Shown here: in pieces, positions 19,050 through 29,300 of the stretch
How positions within the stretch are numbered: the first letter of the stretch is position 1
Layout: each line of letters begins with the position of its first letter
From: Pseudogemmobacter faecipullorum
Lineage (GTDB): Bacteria; Pseudomonadota; Alphaproteobacteria; Rhodobacterales; Rhodobacteraceae
Assembly: GCF_020539525.1 (NCBI RefSeq)
Contig: NZ_JACDXX010000001.1
Span: 186,001 to 250,000 of the forward strand
Length of the DNA stretch: 64,000 nt
Direction of reading: 5' to 3'
Program-made: the position numbers and the translations under genes
Notes under the pieces: generated by a model
Told to the model about the DNA's origin: nothing
The model's input: only the letters and a program-made list of their open reading frames with translations
Database searches by the model: none

Positions 19050-19859
19050 ATGCAAAGGGGCGCAATGCCCGTTCCCCGCCGGAAATTTGGCGGGGAAAGC
19101 GGGGGAGAGAGCGGCGAGAGGCTGCTGCCGCAGGAACATGCGGTGGCCCTGTCTTTCAATGGCTCGACCCAGGCGGTGATGATGGCGACACCGGATGATC
19201 TGGTCGATTTCGCCTATGGCTTTGCCCTGACCGAAGGTCTGGCCCGGCCCGATGAAATCGAAGAGATCACCGTGGTCGCCGGCGAACGCGGTACCGATGT
19301 TCAGACCTGGCTGGTGCCCGAGGCCGAGGCCCGGCTGAAAGAGCGCCGCCGCACCATGGCGGGGCCGGTCGGCTGCGGGCTCTGCGGCATTGATTCCATC
19401 GAACAGGCTCTGCGCGAGATGCCCAGGGTGGCCGAAACCGGTTTTCGTATGCGCGCGGCCGAGGTGATGGCGGCGATTGATGCTTTGCCCGCCCATCAGC
19501 CTTTGCATGATGTGACCCGCGCCGCCCATTGCGCCGCCTATTGGGTGCCGGGCGGGATCTATGCCGCGCGGGAGGATGTCGGGCGCCATAATGCGCTGGA
19601 TAAACTCGCGGGCCATCTGATCCGCCATCCCCATGCCGAGGGCGCGGTGGTCCTGACCAGCCGGGTCTCGACCGATATGGTGCAGAAGGTCGCGGCGATC
19701 GGTGCTGCGATGCTGATCGCCGTCTCAGCCCCGACCGCCGATGCGGTCGCCCTTGCCGATCAGCTGGGCATCACTTTGATCGCTCTGGCCCGGCCCGACA
19801 GATTTGAGCTTTTTACCCATCCCCATCGTCTGATCCCGGAGGATCCCCATGTCCGTTGA
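19050..19859 (+). CDS. fdsC: Formate dehydrogenase accessory sulfurtransferase FdsC (FdhD family)
   Basis: Chaperone that binds bis-MGD and helps deliver the sulfurated cofactor to FdsA. Family motif CGLCG is at residues 109-113, with the upstream AGPVG; the C-terminal half has AREDVGRHNALDKLAG and TSRVSTDMVQK, both conserved in FdhD/FdsC. A GGAG site precedes the ATG. It follows fdsA by 19 bases and overlaps fdsD by 11 bases. Function assigned from family and operon position. Confidence 0.94.
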   Translation: MQRGAMPVPRRKFGGESGGESGERLLPQEHAVALSFNGSTQAVMMATPDDLVDFAYGFALTEGLARPDEIEEITVVAGERGTDVQTWLVPEAEARLKERRRTMAGPVGCGLCGIDSIEQALREMPRVAETGFRMRAAEVMAAIDALPAHQPLHDVTRAAHCAAYWVPGGIYAAREDVGRHNALDKLAGHLIRHPHAEGAVVLTSRVSTDMVQKVAAIGAAMLIAVSAPTADAVALADQLGITLIALARPDRFELFTHPHRLIPEDPHVR

Positions 19860-20070
19860 GAAAATCACCCGCATGGCCAATCAGATCGCGCTTTTCATGG
19901 AAAGCAAGCCTGAGGCCGAAGGGATCGAAGGTCTGTCCAGCCATATCAATGATTTCTGGGAGCCGCGGATGCGGCGTCAGTTCTTTGAGCTGCTCGATGC
20001 CGGTGGCGAGGGCTTTCGCCCGCTGGTGATCCGCGCCGCCGAAAAGATCCGCCGCCCGGTTGCGGCCTGA
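19849..20070 (+). CDS. fdsD: Formate dehydrogenase delta subunit FdsD
   Basis: A 73-residue protein starting SVEKITRMANQIALFM and containing INDFWEPRMRRQFFELL, the hallmark of the small delta subunit found in fds operons. It assists assembly or stability of the complex and is not catalytic. It is the last gene of the operon, overlapping fdsC by 11 bases, and meets the convergent phosphopantetheinyl transferase gene four bases later with no visible terminator between. Confidence 0.93.
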   Translation: MSVEKITRMANQIALFMESKPEAEGIEGLSSHINDFWEPRMRRQFFELLDAGGEGFRPLVIRAAEKIRRPVAA

Positions 20071-20074
20071 TCCG

Positions 20075-20710
20075 TTACAGCCAGACGGCCGAGAGCACAT
20101 GGCCCTCGGCCAGGGTGATCCTGCCGGTCAGCTGCTCCCCGGCCGCGAAGGGCGCAATCCCTTCGCGAAAGCGCGCGACCAGGCGCGTGCCTTCAATCCT
20201 GACCGCCATTTTCTCAAAGCCAAAGACCCGCTGTGACAGCGGATATTGTGCCTTATAGGCCGCCTCTTTGGCGCTGAAGATCATCACCCCATGGCGCTCT
20301 TCCGGCCAGCCGGTGACCTGATCATCCGCATGAGCGATCCGGCTGATCAGGCCAGGATCGAAGTCGCGGGCCAGTTCCAGATCAAGTCCCAGCCCCCGGC
20401 CCTCGCGGGTCACGGCAGCGAGGCAGGCCTCACGGGAATGGGTGATGCTGCCCCGGATCCCCTCCGGCCAGCAGGGCGCGCGATCGGGAGCGCGCGGGAT
20501 CGCCTGTTCTGCCTCGCCCAGCCGAGCCAGCGCCAGGCGCGCCGCATAGCGCCCGGCCGAGAATTCAGCCGCGCGTTTTGCGATCATCGCCCCCGCCTCC
20601 TCGCCCGGCAGCAGCGGATAGCTCTGTTTCGGATCGGCACTGGCCAGCGCTGAACCCGGTGGCAAAAGCCCGGCCAGCGTGCTTTCCAGCCGCAGCAGTC
20701 TGTCAGGCAT
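20075..20710 (-). CDS. 4'-phosphopantetheinyl transferase (EntD/Sfp type)
   Basis: Converts apo carrier proteins to their active form by transferring phosphopantetheine from CoA to the conserved serine. 211 residues from the ATG at 20708-20710 (MPDRLLRLES). The two signature motifs are present: LGLDLE, with the magnesium-binding acidic residues, and FSAKEAAYKAQYPL, preceded by GSITHS. The gene overlaps the NRPS stop by eight bases, so it is the last gene of the PKS-GT-NRPS-PPTase operon and its likely substrates are the two carrier domains encoded there (Ser1443 of the NRPS, Ser1786 of the PKS). An upstream in-frame ATG at 20845 lies inside the NRPS and is unlikely. Confidence 0.93.
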   Translation of the reverse strand: MPDRLLRLESTLAGLLPPGSALASADPKQSYPLLPGEEAGAMIAKRAAEFSAGRYAARLALARLGEAEQAIPRAPDRAPCWPEGIRGSITHSREACLAAVTREGRGLGLDLELARDFDPGLISRIAHADDQVTGWPEERHGVMIFSAKEAAYKAQYPLSQRVFGFEKMAVRIEGTRLVARFREGIAPFAAGEQLTGRITLAEGHVLSAVWL

Positions 20711-23700
20711 CCAACCCCCGTCTGGCGAGGCGCATCGCCCGCCGCCGCGCCATAGCCGCATCAAGCCCCGAAGGCAAAGGCTGGGCTGCAACCTGCAGCA
20801 GCGGCTGAGCCGGATCCGCAGCGGCGGCAAAGCTCTGCACCGCAACCGGGGCGAGCTGCGCCGGGGCCGCAGAACCAGTGATATGGCTGATCAGCGCCTC
20901 CAGCACCGGGAAGCGGAAGATATCGGTGATCGAGACCCGGGCCCCTGGCACGGCCTCGCGGATCTCACGATGCAGCTGCACCGCCAGCAAAGAATGGCCG
21001 CCGAGCGCGAAGAAATTATCCTTCGGCGCCACTTTCGCCAGCCCCAGCACCCGCGCCCAGATCTTCGTCACCTCTGCCCCGAGCGCCGGATCAGCGCCCG
21101 CTGACGGCACCGCTGGCACCACAGCCGGGCTCGCCACTTCCGGCTCTGGCGCGGCGGCGGCAGCCATCAGGCGCTGATGCGGCGCCGGCAGGGCCTTGCG
21201 GTCCACTTTGCGGTTCGGGGTCAGCGGAAAAGCAGCCAGGTGCATATAATGGGCGGGCAGCATATGCGCGGGCAGCGCCCCGGCCAGAGCCGCCCGCAGC
21301 GCCGCCTCATCGGCATTGCCGCTGAAATAGGCCACCAGCCGCAGATCGCCGGGCTGGTCCTCGCGCGCCATGACCACCGCCTGGCTGACCCCTGCCTCCG
21401 CCTCCAGTGCCGCCTCGATCTCGCCCAGCTCGATACGGTAGCCACGCAGTTTCACCTGATGATCGGCGCGGCCGATGTAATCGACCCGGCCATCGGCGCG
21501 CCAGCGTACCAGATCGCCGGTCCGGTACATCCGGCCCGGATGCCAGGGGTTGGGCAGGAAGCGCTCGGCGGTCAGATCCGGGCGCTGCCAATAGCCGCGC
21601 GTCACTCCCTCACCGCCAATCCACAGCTCGCCCTCTGCGCCCGGCGGCACCGGCTGGCCCGCCTCATCCAGCACATAGTACTGCTGGTTCGCCAGTGGCC
21701 GCCCGATATTGACCACCGGCTCTGCCTTGCTGACCTCCTCAACCGAGGACCAGATCGTGGTTTCGGTCGGGCCGTACATATTCAGCAGCCGCCCGATACC
21801 CGCGCTTTGCAGCTCATCGACCAGCGCGCCCGGCAGCGCCTCACCGCCGATCATCATGGTCTGAACCCGGGCCAGAGCCGCCCGGCTTTCATCATTCATC
21901 ACAATCATCCGCGCCATCGAGGGCGTGCATTGCAGATGGGTCACATTATGGCGGCGGATCTGTCCGGCGATGGAGAAATCATCCGCCCCGACCGCCGCAG
22001 GCGCGCTGCGCCGCACCACTTCGGCCAGCGGCTTCAGCCCCTCCAGCACCCGCTCTGGCGCAATGCCGTAATCAATCAGGCAGGCCACCTCACCCACGCC
22101 GATCGCTTTCAGCTCGCGCACCCGAGCCAGCGCATCCTCAATGGTGCCAAACAGGCCCGAATCCTCAAAATAGCGCTGGAAGGCGAAATCGAGGATCGCC
22201 TCATTCTCCTCCTCCGACAAAGCCGCGAGGTCGATCTGCATCGCATTGACCGCACCTTCAGGCTTTTTGAACGCCGGGAAGGCCCAGGCATATTGCTTCA
22301 CCAGCGCCGCCGCCGAGGCGAGATAGGCCTTCATCGGCGCCTCGGCGATGCGCCGCGCCTCCTCACGCGTCTCCGCGATCAGCGTATGCAGCATAAGGGT
22401 TACGCTGAAACCGGCCGGATCATGGCCGGCGCCCTGCAAAGCCGCGTGATACAGCCTGATCTTGCCGGCCAGTTCGGCAATCGACTGGCCCAGAAGATGG
22501 GTCAGCACATTGGCCCCGGCCCTTCCGGCCTCCTCCCAGGTTTCAGGATTGCCGGCGGTGGTGACCCAGACCGGCAATTCACGTGAAACCGGGCGCGGCT
22601 GGGTTTTCACCGCAAAGGGCGTGCCATCGCCTTTCGGGAAAGACACTGCCTCGCCCCGCCAGAGCGCGCGCACCTGATCCATCGCGGCAAACATCGCCGC
22701 CTTATTGCCGGGCGGGGTGTTTTCAGGGCGCAGCACGAAATCATCGGGATGCCAGCCCGAGGCAAAGGCAAGGCCGGTGCGCCCATTGGTCAGATTGTCG
22801 ATCACCGCCCATTCCTCGGCGATCCGCGCCGGATGGTGCAAAGGCGCCACCACCGATCCGGCCCGGACGGCAAGATTGCGCGTCACTGCCGCCACCGCCG
22901 CCCCGGTCACCGAAGGATTGGGATAGGGGCCACCAAAGGCATGGAAATGCCGCTCGGGCGTCCAGACCGCCTTAAAGCCATGCTGATCGGCGAATTTCGC
23001 CCCCTCCAGCAGAAGATGGTATTTCTGCGGCCCCTGACCATCGTCATTGCCCCAGTAATAGATCGAAAAATCCATGCCCTCGCCCGGCGCAGCCTCGCCC
23101 CGGAAATCCCCGCTCGAGGCAACCAGCGCCCGGTTTTCATCGGATGAGATCACCAGCTTAAAGCCGCGCGCCAGGGTCCAGAACAGTTCGAGCACCGAAA
23201 TATCGAAGGAAAGCGAGGTGACCGCCAGCCAGCAGCCGGGATCAGTACCGATGCACTGATCCATGCCCGCAAAGAAATTCGCCACATTCCGATGTTCGAC
23301 CAGCACGCCCTTCGGCCGTCCGGTCGAGCCCGAGGTATAGATCATATAGGCAATATCTTCCGGCCCGGCGCCGCCGCTCAGATCACCCGTCGGCGCGCTG
23401 GCAAGGCGGGCATCCTGATCCATGATCAGAAGCTGCGGCCCCTCGGGCAGCGAAGCTGCGGTGGCGCGATCGGTCACGATCACCGGCGCGCCACTGTCTT
23501 CGGCAAAAAGCGCAATTCGTTCAGCGGGATAGGCCGGATCCATCGGCACATAGGCCCCGCCCGCTTTCAGGATCGCCAGCGCCCCCGCCACCAGATCCGG
23601 GCCGCGCCGGGTCGAAAGCCCGACCAGCACCCCCGGCCCCACCCCCATCCGGCGCAGCACATGCGCGGCGCGGTTGGCCCGGGCATTCAGCCCGGCATAG

Positions 23701-25319
23701 CTGAGCATTTCGCCCTCAAAAGCCAGGGCCGGTGCCTCGGGATGCAAAGCGACACGGGCCTCAAAGGCCTGATGCATCAGGATAGTCCGGTCATATGCGG
23801 CCGCAGTCTGATTATGGCCGAGAGTTACAAGCGCCAGTTCAGAGGGTGTCAGACCCGGCACCTCTGCCAGTGGCTGATCCGCCGCCCCGGCAAGAAACCG
23901 GGCGACAGAGCCGATCCTGGCGACCAGATCCGCAGCGGCCTGCGGCTCCAGCCGGGAGGCATCAAACCAGGCCCGCCCTGGCGCGAGCGTCAGCACCGCA
24001 CCGGGCAAAGCCGCACCCTCTGACAGCGCCAGCGCCGGAACCTGCAAGCCTTCAAGCCGGGCATCGCGGCTCAGCAGATCCAGCGGCCATCCCGTGGCAT
24101 CGCGGGCCAGCGCGGCCGCCAATGCGGCCCGGGCCCCGGCCAGCCCCTGCCCCGCTGCCACCGACAGCGGCTGCCAGTCGGCAATATAGCCTGGCAGACC
24201 AGGGGCGGCCCGGGCCAGATCCCCGGCTTGCGCCCCGCAGGCACGCAGCGCGGCCAGCACCAGCAGCTCAGGGGCGGTCCGTTCCATCTCTATCGCCTGC
24301 AGCCTGGGCGCGACGGGCGCCTGAGCCAGCGCCCCCGGCACCGCAACCGGCTGCAGCGCGGTCAGGCTTTTCAGCAGATCCCTCTCCTGCGGGGCGAGGC
24401 TGGCCAGCCTCGCCGTCAGCTCATGCGCCTCCTCTGGCTGCATGAGCGGCAGCTGCCGCTCATGCAGGGCAGAGGCGCAGACCGGCAGGCCTTTTTCCTG
24501 ACATGTCAGCCGGCTCAGCCGCAAAGCCCCGTCAGAACAGGCCACCACCAGCCCCTCCTGATCCGCCGACAACACCTCCCCCGGCGCGCCCCGCCCCCCG
24601 GCCAGCGCGGCAGTACCGACATTGAGGATCCGGCTTCCGGTATCGATTTTCGCGGTGCAGACCGGGTTAGGATAGCCCCCATGATCAAGCGCCCGGATCA
24701 GCCGCAACAGCCCGGCCCGCGGTCTGGTCCAGTCGAGCCGCCCCATGGCCGCGGGCCGGTCGGCGCGCCGATGCATCTGATGCGGCGCGCTTTTATCCTG
24801 AAGATGCCCCGCCGCCCCGTCTTCCAGCGCCGCGATCACCTCGGGGAAACTGTCGAGCCCGGCCTCAAAGCAGCGGCTGTTCAGCGTCAGCGCGGTCTCA
24901 TCCGGCGCCAGATCAAAGCGCCGCTCCACAAGGATGCGCCCCTGATCCACGCCACCCTCGATCCGGTGCCAGGTGATGCCATGGCGGGGCTCGCCCGCGA
25001 GCAGCGCCCAGACCGGCGCATTCAGCCCGGCAAGTTCGGGCAGCGGCCCGTCATGGAAATTCACCGCCCCCTGCCCGGCCCGCGCCAGCACCCCAGGCGA
25101 CAGCAGCCGCAGGCTGGCAACCGACAGGATCCAGTCCACCCGCGGCAAAGCCTCCGGCTCTGCTGCCGCGCCAGTGCTGATGCCCTGAGCCAGAGCCCAG
25201 GCCTGAATGGCAGCGGAATCGGACAGCAGATGCGCAATCCTGTGCCCGCGCGCCAGCCAGAGTGCGGCGCATTCGCGGGTAAGGGTTTCATTGCCAATCA
25301 CAACAGCGGTAAGGCTCAT
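20703..25319 (-). CDS. NRPS: formyltransferase - C remnant - adenylation domain with embedded luciferase-like monooxygenase - PCP (MupA/Atu3671 family)
   Basis: A 1538-residue synthetase starting at an ATG that overlaps the glycosyltransferase stop by four bases. Domains: formyltransferase 1-310, with catalytic N87, H89 and D125 (VNFHDGPLPELAG, GGVDQGRI); a condensation-domain-like remnant 320-495 with no HHxxxDG; adenylation 515-1380 with A2 LKAGGAYVPMD, A3 YTSGSTGRPKG, A4 SFDISVLELF, A5 NMYGPTE, A7 YRTGDL, A8 QVKLRGYRIELGEIE and A10 NRKVDRKAL; an FMN-dependent luciferase-like monooxygenase inserted between A4 and A5 (about 748-1100); and a carrier domain with Ser1443 in LGGHSL. Hand-aligned pocket residues D,I,L,Q,M,G,M,I,W,K resemble the glycine code. 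Likely a starter module loading a formylated and/or oxidised amino acid. Confidence 0.95.
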   Translation of the reverse strand: MSLTAVVIGNETLTRECAALWLARGHRIAHLLSDSAAIQAWALAQGISTGAAAEPEALPRVDWILSVASLRLLSPGVLARAGQGAVNFHDGPLPELAGLNAPVWALLAGEPRHGITWHRIEGGVDQGRILVERRFDLAPDETALTLNSRCFEAGLDSFPEVIAALEDGAAGHLQDKSAPHQMHRRADRPAAMGRLDWTRPRAGLLRLIRALDHGGYPNPVCTAKIDTGSRILNVGTAALAGGRGAPGEVLSADQEGLVVACSDGALRLSRLTCQEKGLPVCASALHERQLPLMQPEEAHELTARLASLAPQERDLLKSLTALQPVAVPGALAQAPVAPRLQAIEMERTAPELLVLAALRACGAQAGDLARAAPGLPGYIADWQPLSVAAGQGLAGARAALAAALARDATGWPLDLLSRDARLEGLQVPALALSEGAALPGAVLTLAPGRAWFDASRLEPQAAADLVARIGSVARFLAGAADQPLAEVPGLTPSELALVTLGHNQTAAAYDRTILMHQAFEARVALHPEAPALAFEGEMLSYAGLNARANRAAHVLRRMGVGPGVLVGLSTRRGPDLVAGALAILKAGGAYVPMDPAYPAERIALFAEDSGAPVIVTDRATAASLPEGPQLLIMDQDARLASAPTGDLSGGAGPEDIAYMIYTSGSTGRPKGVLVEHRNVANFFAGMDQCIGTDPGCWLAVTSLSFDISVLELFWTLARGFKLVISSDENRALVASSGDFRGEAAPGEGMDFSIYYWGNDDGQGPQKYHLLLEGAKFADQHGFKAVWTPERHFHAFGGPYPNPSVTGAAVAAVTRNLAVRAGSVVAPLHHPARIAEEWAVIDNLTNGRTGLAFASGWHPDDFVLRPENTPPGNKAAMFAAMDQVRALWRGEAVSFPKGDGTPFAVKTQPRPVSRELPVWVTTAGNPETWEEAGRAGANVLTHLLGQSIAELAGKIRLYHAALQGAGHDPAGFSVTLMLHTLIAETREEARRIAEAPMKAYLASAAALVKQYAWAFPAFKKPEGAVNAMQIDLAALSEEENEAILDFAFQRYFEDSGLFGTIEDALARVRELKAIGVGEVACLIDYGIAPERVLEGLKPLAEVVRRSAPAAVGADDFSIAGQIRRHNVTHLQCTPSMARMIVMNDESRAALARVQTMMIGGEALPGALVDELQSAGIGRLLNMYGPTETTIWSSVEEVSKAEPVVNIGRPLANQQYYVLDEAGQPVPPGAEGELWIGGEGVTRGYWQRPDLTAERFLPNPWHPGRMYRTGDLVRWRADGRVDYIGRADHQVKLRGYRIELGEIEAALEAEAGVSQAVVMAREDQPGDLRLVAYFSGNADEAALRAALAGALPAHMLPAHYMHLAAFPLTPNRKVDRKALPAPHQRLMAAAAAPEPEVASPAVVPAVPSAGADPALGAEVTKIWARVLGLAKVAPKDNFFALGGHSLLAVQLHREIREAVPGARVSITDIFRFPVLEALISHITGSAAPAQLAPVAVQSFAAAADPAQPLLQVAAQPLPSGLDAAMARRRAMRLARRGLDA

Positions 25320-26341
25320 GCTTTTTCCCTCCGGACCGGCGCGTTTTTCGCCTCTGGCAGCGGCCGGAATCTCCGGCGGAAATGATGTTTTAACATATCG
25401 CGCAGATAATAAGGCGGATCGCCCCGCTCTTTGGTCTGCACCAGCAACCGCGCCCGCCACAAACCCCCGCCAAGCGCGGCGGCCAAGGTCGCGGCAATCG
25501 CACCGCTGCGGCCATGGTTTTTGGTGAAATAATGCAACCGGCTGTCGAGCCAGAAACCCGGCAGCCGCTGCCACTGCCTCATCCCGGTCGAGACCGACCC
25601 GATATGCATGACCCTGCTTTCGGGCAGGTAAACCGCCTGCCACCCGGCACGCGCGCCGCGCAGCATCAGATCCGTCTCCTCAAAATAAAGGAAAAACCGC
25701 TCATCAAACAAACCGATCTGATCGAGCATATCCTGGCGCAGCATCAGACTGGCCCCGGCCATCCAACCGGCCCGGGCCGTGACCTGCGGCACCGGCATGG
25801 CGACGATTTTATGCCGCAACAGGCGCGAAACCAGGCCAAGACGCAGATGGCTTTCAAATTCGCCCGCCACCGAAGGGAAGCGGAAGGCGGTCTGATGCGC
25901 CGCGCCATCCTCGCCATAAATATACGAACCGGCAAAACCTGCTTCGGGATGCGCCTCAAGATAGCCAAGCAGGGTCCGGATCGCGCCCGGCTCGGGAAAG
26001 GCGTCCGAATTGAGGACATAGACATAATCCGGGCGCTGCCCCGCCGGGAAATCCCCTTGCAGGCCTGCGCGGATGCCATGGTTATTGCCCGCGCCAAAGC
26101 CGCCATTCTGCCCGGATTGCAGCACCCGGACCGGGGTTTCGCCTTTGTCCCAGCCGCGGGCCTGGACCGCGCGGCTCATCCTGTCGAACGAACCATCACC
26201 CGAGGCATTATCCACAATGGTGATCGCGCCGCTGATCCCCTGCATGGCAGCCCGCGCGGCCTCGGCGGCACGCAGGGTCATATCGGCGGTACGCCAGTTG
26301 AGAATGACGGTCAGAACGCTGGCCAAACTGTTACCCCGCAT
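25316..26341 (-). CDS. Glycosyltransferase family 2, rhamnosyltransferase (WbbL)-like
   Basis: A GT-A fold transferase: SVLTVILNWR at the N-terminus, IVDNASGDGS, GQNGGFGAGNNHG, YVLNSDAFPEPGA carrying the metal-site acid, and the acceptor-side FDERFFLYFEETDLMLRGARAGW. These match the WbbL/rhamnosyl group that uses dTDP-rhamnose; an rmlCBDA set lies at 40.7-44.0 kb. ATG at 26339-26341 (MRGNSLASV) is preferred to an in-frame codon eight residues earlier. It overlaps the PKS gene by 11 bases and the NRPS gene by four, so it is embedded in the biosynthetic operon and may glycosylate its product. Sugar and acceptor are inferred. Confidence 0.9.
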   Translation of the reverse strand: MRGNSLASVLTVILNWRTADMTLRAAEAARAAMQGISGAITIVDNASGDGSFDRMSRAVQARGWDKGETPVRVLQSGQNGGFGAGNNHGIRAGLQGDFPAGQRPDYVYVLNSDAFPEPGAIRTLLGYLEAHPEAGFAGSYIYGEDGAAHQTAFRFPSVAGEFESHLRLGLVSRLLRHKIVAMPVPQVTARAGWMAGASLMLRQDMLDQIGLFDERFFLYFEETDLMLRGARAGWQAVYLPESRVMHIGSVSTGMRQWQRLPGFWLDSRLHYFTKNHGRSGAIAATLAAALGGGLWRARLLVQTKERGDPPYYLRDMLKHHFRRRFRPLPEAKNAPVRREKA

Positions 26342-29300
26342 TGCCGGGGGGCTGCGCGCCCTCACCGGCTTCCAGCGCCTGCAACAGCGCTTTCAGTCGC
26401 GATGCCAGCACCCGGACATTGGGCTCAAGCACCATTGAATCGTGATCGCCCGGCACTTCCACCACCTGCAGCGCCGGGGCAAAACGGGTCAGGTCATTGT
26501 CCGGCGTCACATATTCGCGCGCCACCGAGACATATTTGCCGCCCGATACCTTCCAGTGCCGGTCGAGCGGCGGGCGGAGCAATACGGTCGCCCCCTGACG
26601 CTGCGACATTTCATAGCGCGGCAGCGCCGCCCGGAAGGCGCGCTCAATGGCGGCATTATGAAAGCCGGTCTCCGGCGCAGCCCCGGCCGCATGGCGCTGC
26701 GCTTCAGCCCAGGCACGCCGGTTCTCGCGCCATTCGCTGATGTAAGACAGGCCCTTGCGCCGGAATTCGCTCAGCTTGATCAGGGCCTTATCCTGTCGTG
26801 TCAGGACAGGGCGCATCGGCAAAGGCGTATCGAGCAGGGTCAGCAGCGCCACTTCCTCGCCCCCGGCTTCCAGCTGGCGCGCCATTTCCCAGGCGATCAG
26901 CCCACCGCCCGAGAAGCCGCCCAGCAGATAGGGGCCAGAGGGCTGAACCTGGCGCAGCTCGGCCAGATAGTCGCGCGCGGCTTCGGTAAAGCTGTCATGC
27001 GGCTGATCCTCGCCGTAAAGGCCGCGGGCCTGGAGGCCGTAAAACGGCCGCTCCCGCCCGAGCAGCCCGGCCAGATGGCGCAGGTTCAGCACATTGCCGA
27101 ACATGCCTGCCACCAGGAAGAAAGGCGTCTTTGTTCCGCCCTCACCCTGATGCATCGGCACCAGATGGATATAGCGCCGCGCGGGTTTCGCCGCCGGACG
27201 CGGAGTTGTCGCCTCGCCCTCGCCGCTGCTGCCAGGTGCGATCCCCGCCGCCTCGCGGATCAGCGCAGCACAGGCGGCAACCGTCGGCGCCTCAAACAGC
27301 ACCGAAATCGGAAAATCGACCGACCAGGTCTTTTTCACCATCGAGAACAGCCGCACCGCGATCAGGCTATGGCCGCCAAGCGCGAAGAAATCATCCTCGA
27401 CCCCCACCTGCGCCACCCCCAGCAGCTCTTGCCAGAACCCGGCCAGGCTGCGCTCGATATCATCGCGCGGCGCCAGATAATCCGTCCCGAGATCCGGGCG
27501 CTCAAAGGCCTGGGCGGCACTGCGCGAGGGTTCGGCTGCCGCCCCGGTCTGGCGGATCAGCGCCGGCATATCCAGCGACGAAACGACGATCTGCGACAGG
27601 CCCGTATTCAGCGCCCGGCCAAAGACCGCCACCCCCTCCTCGGGGCGGATGCCCTGGCGGAAGGCCGCGACCAGCCGCTCTTCGGCCGGCGACAGCGGTT
27701 TCGCACTGCCCTCATCGCTTTCGAGGCTGCGCGGATCGGGCGTCGGGAAGCTGAGCGCGGCATCGAGGCGGCGAATGGTAAAGCCGGTGATCTCGGCCAA
27801 CACCTTGCCCTCGGGCGTGGCCAGCGTCACATCAAATACCGCCACCGGCCGGTCGGCGCGGTTCTCAGCCGCATTCCTGACATGGCTGACCAGCCGGGGC
27901 GTCAGCGGCGCATAAAGCCGCAGGCCTCCATAGCTGACCGGCACCCAGAGCCGGTCGGGCCGGTAGCCCGCAATCAGCTCCATCGCCCAGCCGGTTGCCA
28001 GATCAGCCAGCGCCGGATGGACCAGCCAGCCCTCGCCCGGCTCGGCCTGATAGGGGGCGGGCAAAGCAAGATGTGCCAGCCCCTCACCCTCGCCCCAGGC
28101 CCGGCTCTGCAGCACCCGCCAGCGCGGGCCAAAATCCAGGAATTCCTCCTGGGGGCTGACCAGCCCCTCGCCGGTCTCTGCCGGGCCCAGACGCGCGGCG
28201 ATGGCGGCAGGATCGATCTGTGGCGCGCGGTCGCCGAGCGGCAGCAGCCGGGCCGTGGCATGGGTCAGCCAGCCCTCGCGTCCCCCGATTTTGAGGAAGG
28301 ACTGCAGTTCATAGCTATAGCCCTCTTCGCTGCGCCCGAGCCGCAGCCGCAGCTGACGCTGCTCGCCCCCGGCCAGATCGAGCGCGCGGAAGAAGGTCAG
28401 ATCGCAAAGCTCAAAGCCACCGCTCTCGCCCTGCGCGGCCCAGGCCTCGGCCGCCAGTTCCAGATAGGCGGTGCCCGGGATCAGCGCCGCGCCCGCTTTG
28501 GTGCGGTGGCCGTCAAACAGCCAGTGATCGGTGCTGAACCGGCCAAAGAACAGCCGGTTGCCTTTGGCATCGAACCCGGCCTCGCTGAGCATCTGCTGCC
28601 GGATCGGCAGGCGTGGCGCCTCGGGGCGGCCCATCCGGTCTGACAAAGCCTCGGCGGCCATGCCAACCCCCTGCCAGATACCCCAGTTCAGCGCCACCAC
28701 CCGGGTTTTGCCCCCGGCGCGGCTCTGGGCAAAGGCGTTCAGATATTCATTGGCGGCGATGTAATCGACCTGTCCTGCCGGCCCGGTCCAGGTCGAGCTG
28801 GAGGAGAAGAGTACCATAGTGGCAATGCTGCCATCCGGAAACAGCCGGTCCAGCACGCCGGTGCCATGCAGTTTTGGCGCGAAGACCTCTTCCGCCTCCT
28901 GCGGAGCCTTGGCCAGCAGCGGTCCATCGGCCACCACCCCCGCCGCATGGATCAGCATTTCCACCGGGCCAAAGGCCTGAATGGCGGCATCCCGCGCCGC
29001 CTGCATCTCATAGAGATCGGCCACATCGGCCTGCAAAACCCGCACCGCACCCCCGGCCCCGGCCGCAATCGCCTCCAGCCGCGCCAGCGCCATCAGCCGG
29101 CGCGAGATTGCATCCCCGGCGCCGTGCCGCGCCAGCCAGGCCTCGCGGGCCGCCCCTTCGGGCAGAGCGGCCCGGGCGATCAGGCTGATCTTCGCGCCAT
29201 GGCGGCGGGTCATCTCTTCGGCCAGCGCGAGACCAATGCCGCCAAAGCCGCCGGTGATCATCACATGCGCGCCCTGCGGCAGGGCCAGCGCTTCCTCAGG

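Noticed and set aside
17117-19159. A 680-codon open frame antisense to fdsA
   Set aside because: Stop-free antisense frames are expected in GC-rich coding DNA. fdsA matches its family along the whole length, and the antisense product has no recognisable domain and biased His/Arg/Gly content.
26442-28643. A 733-codon plus-strand open frame opposite the PKS
   Set aside because: It mirrors the codon bias of the PKS gene and carries no domain; all PKS active sites on the other strand are intact.
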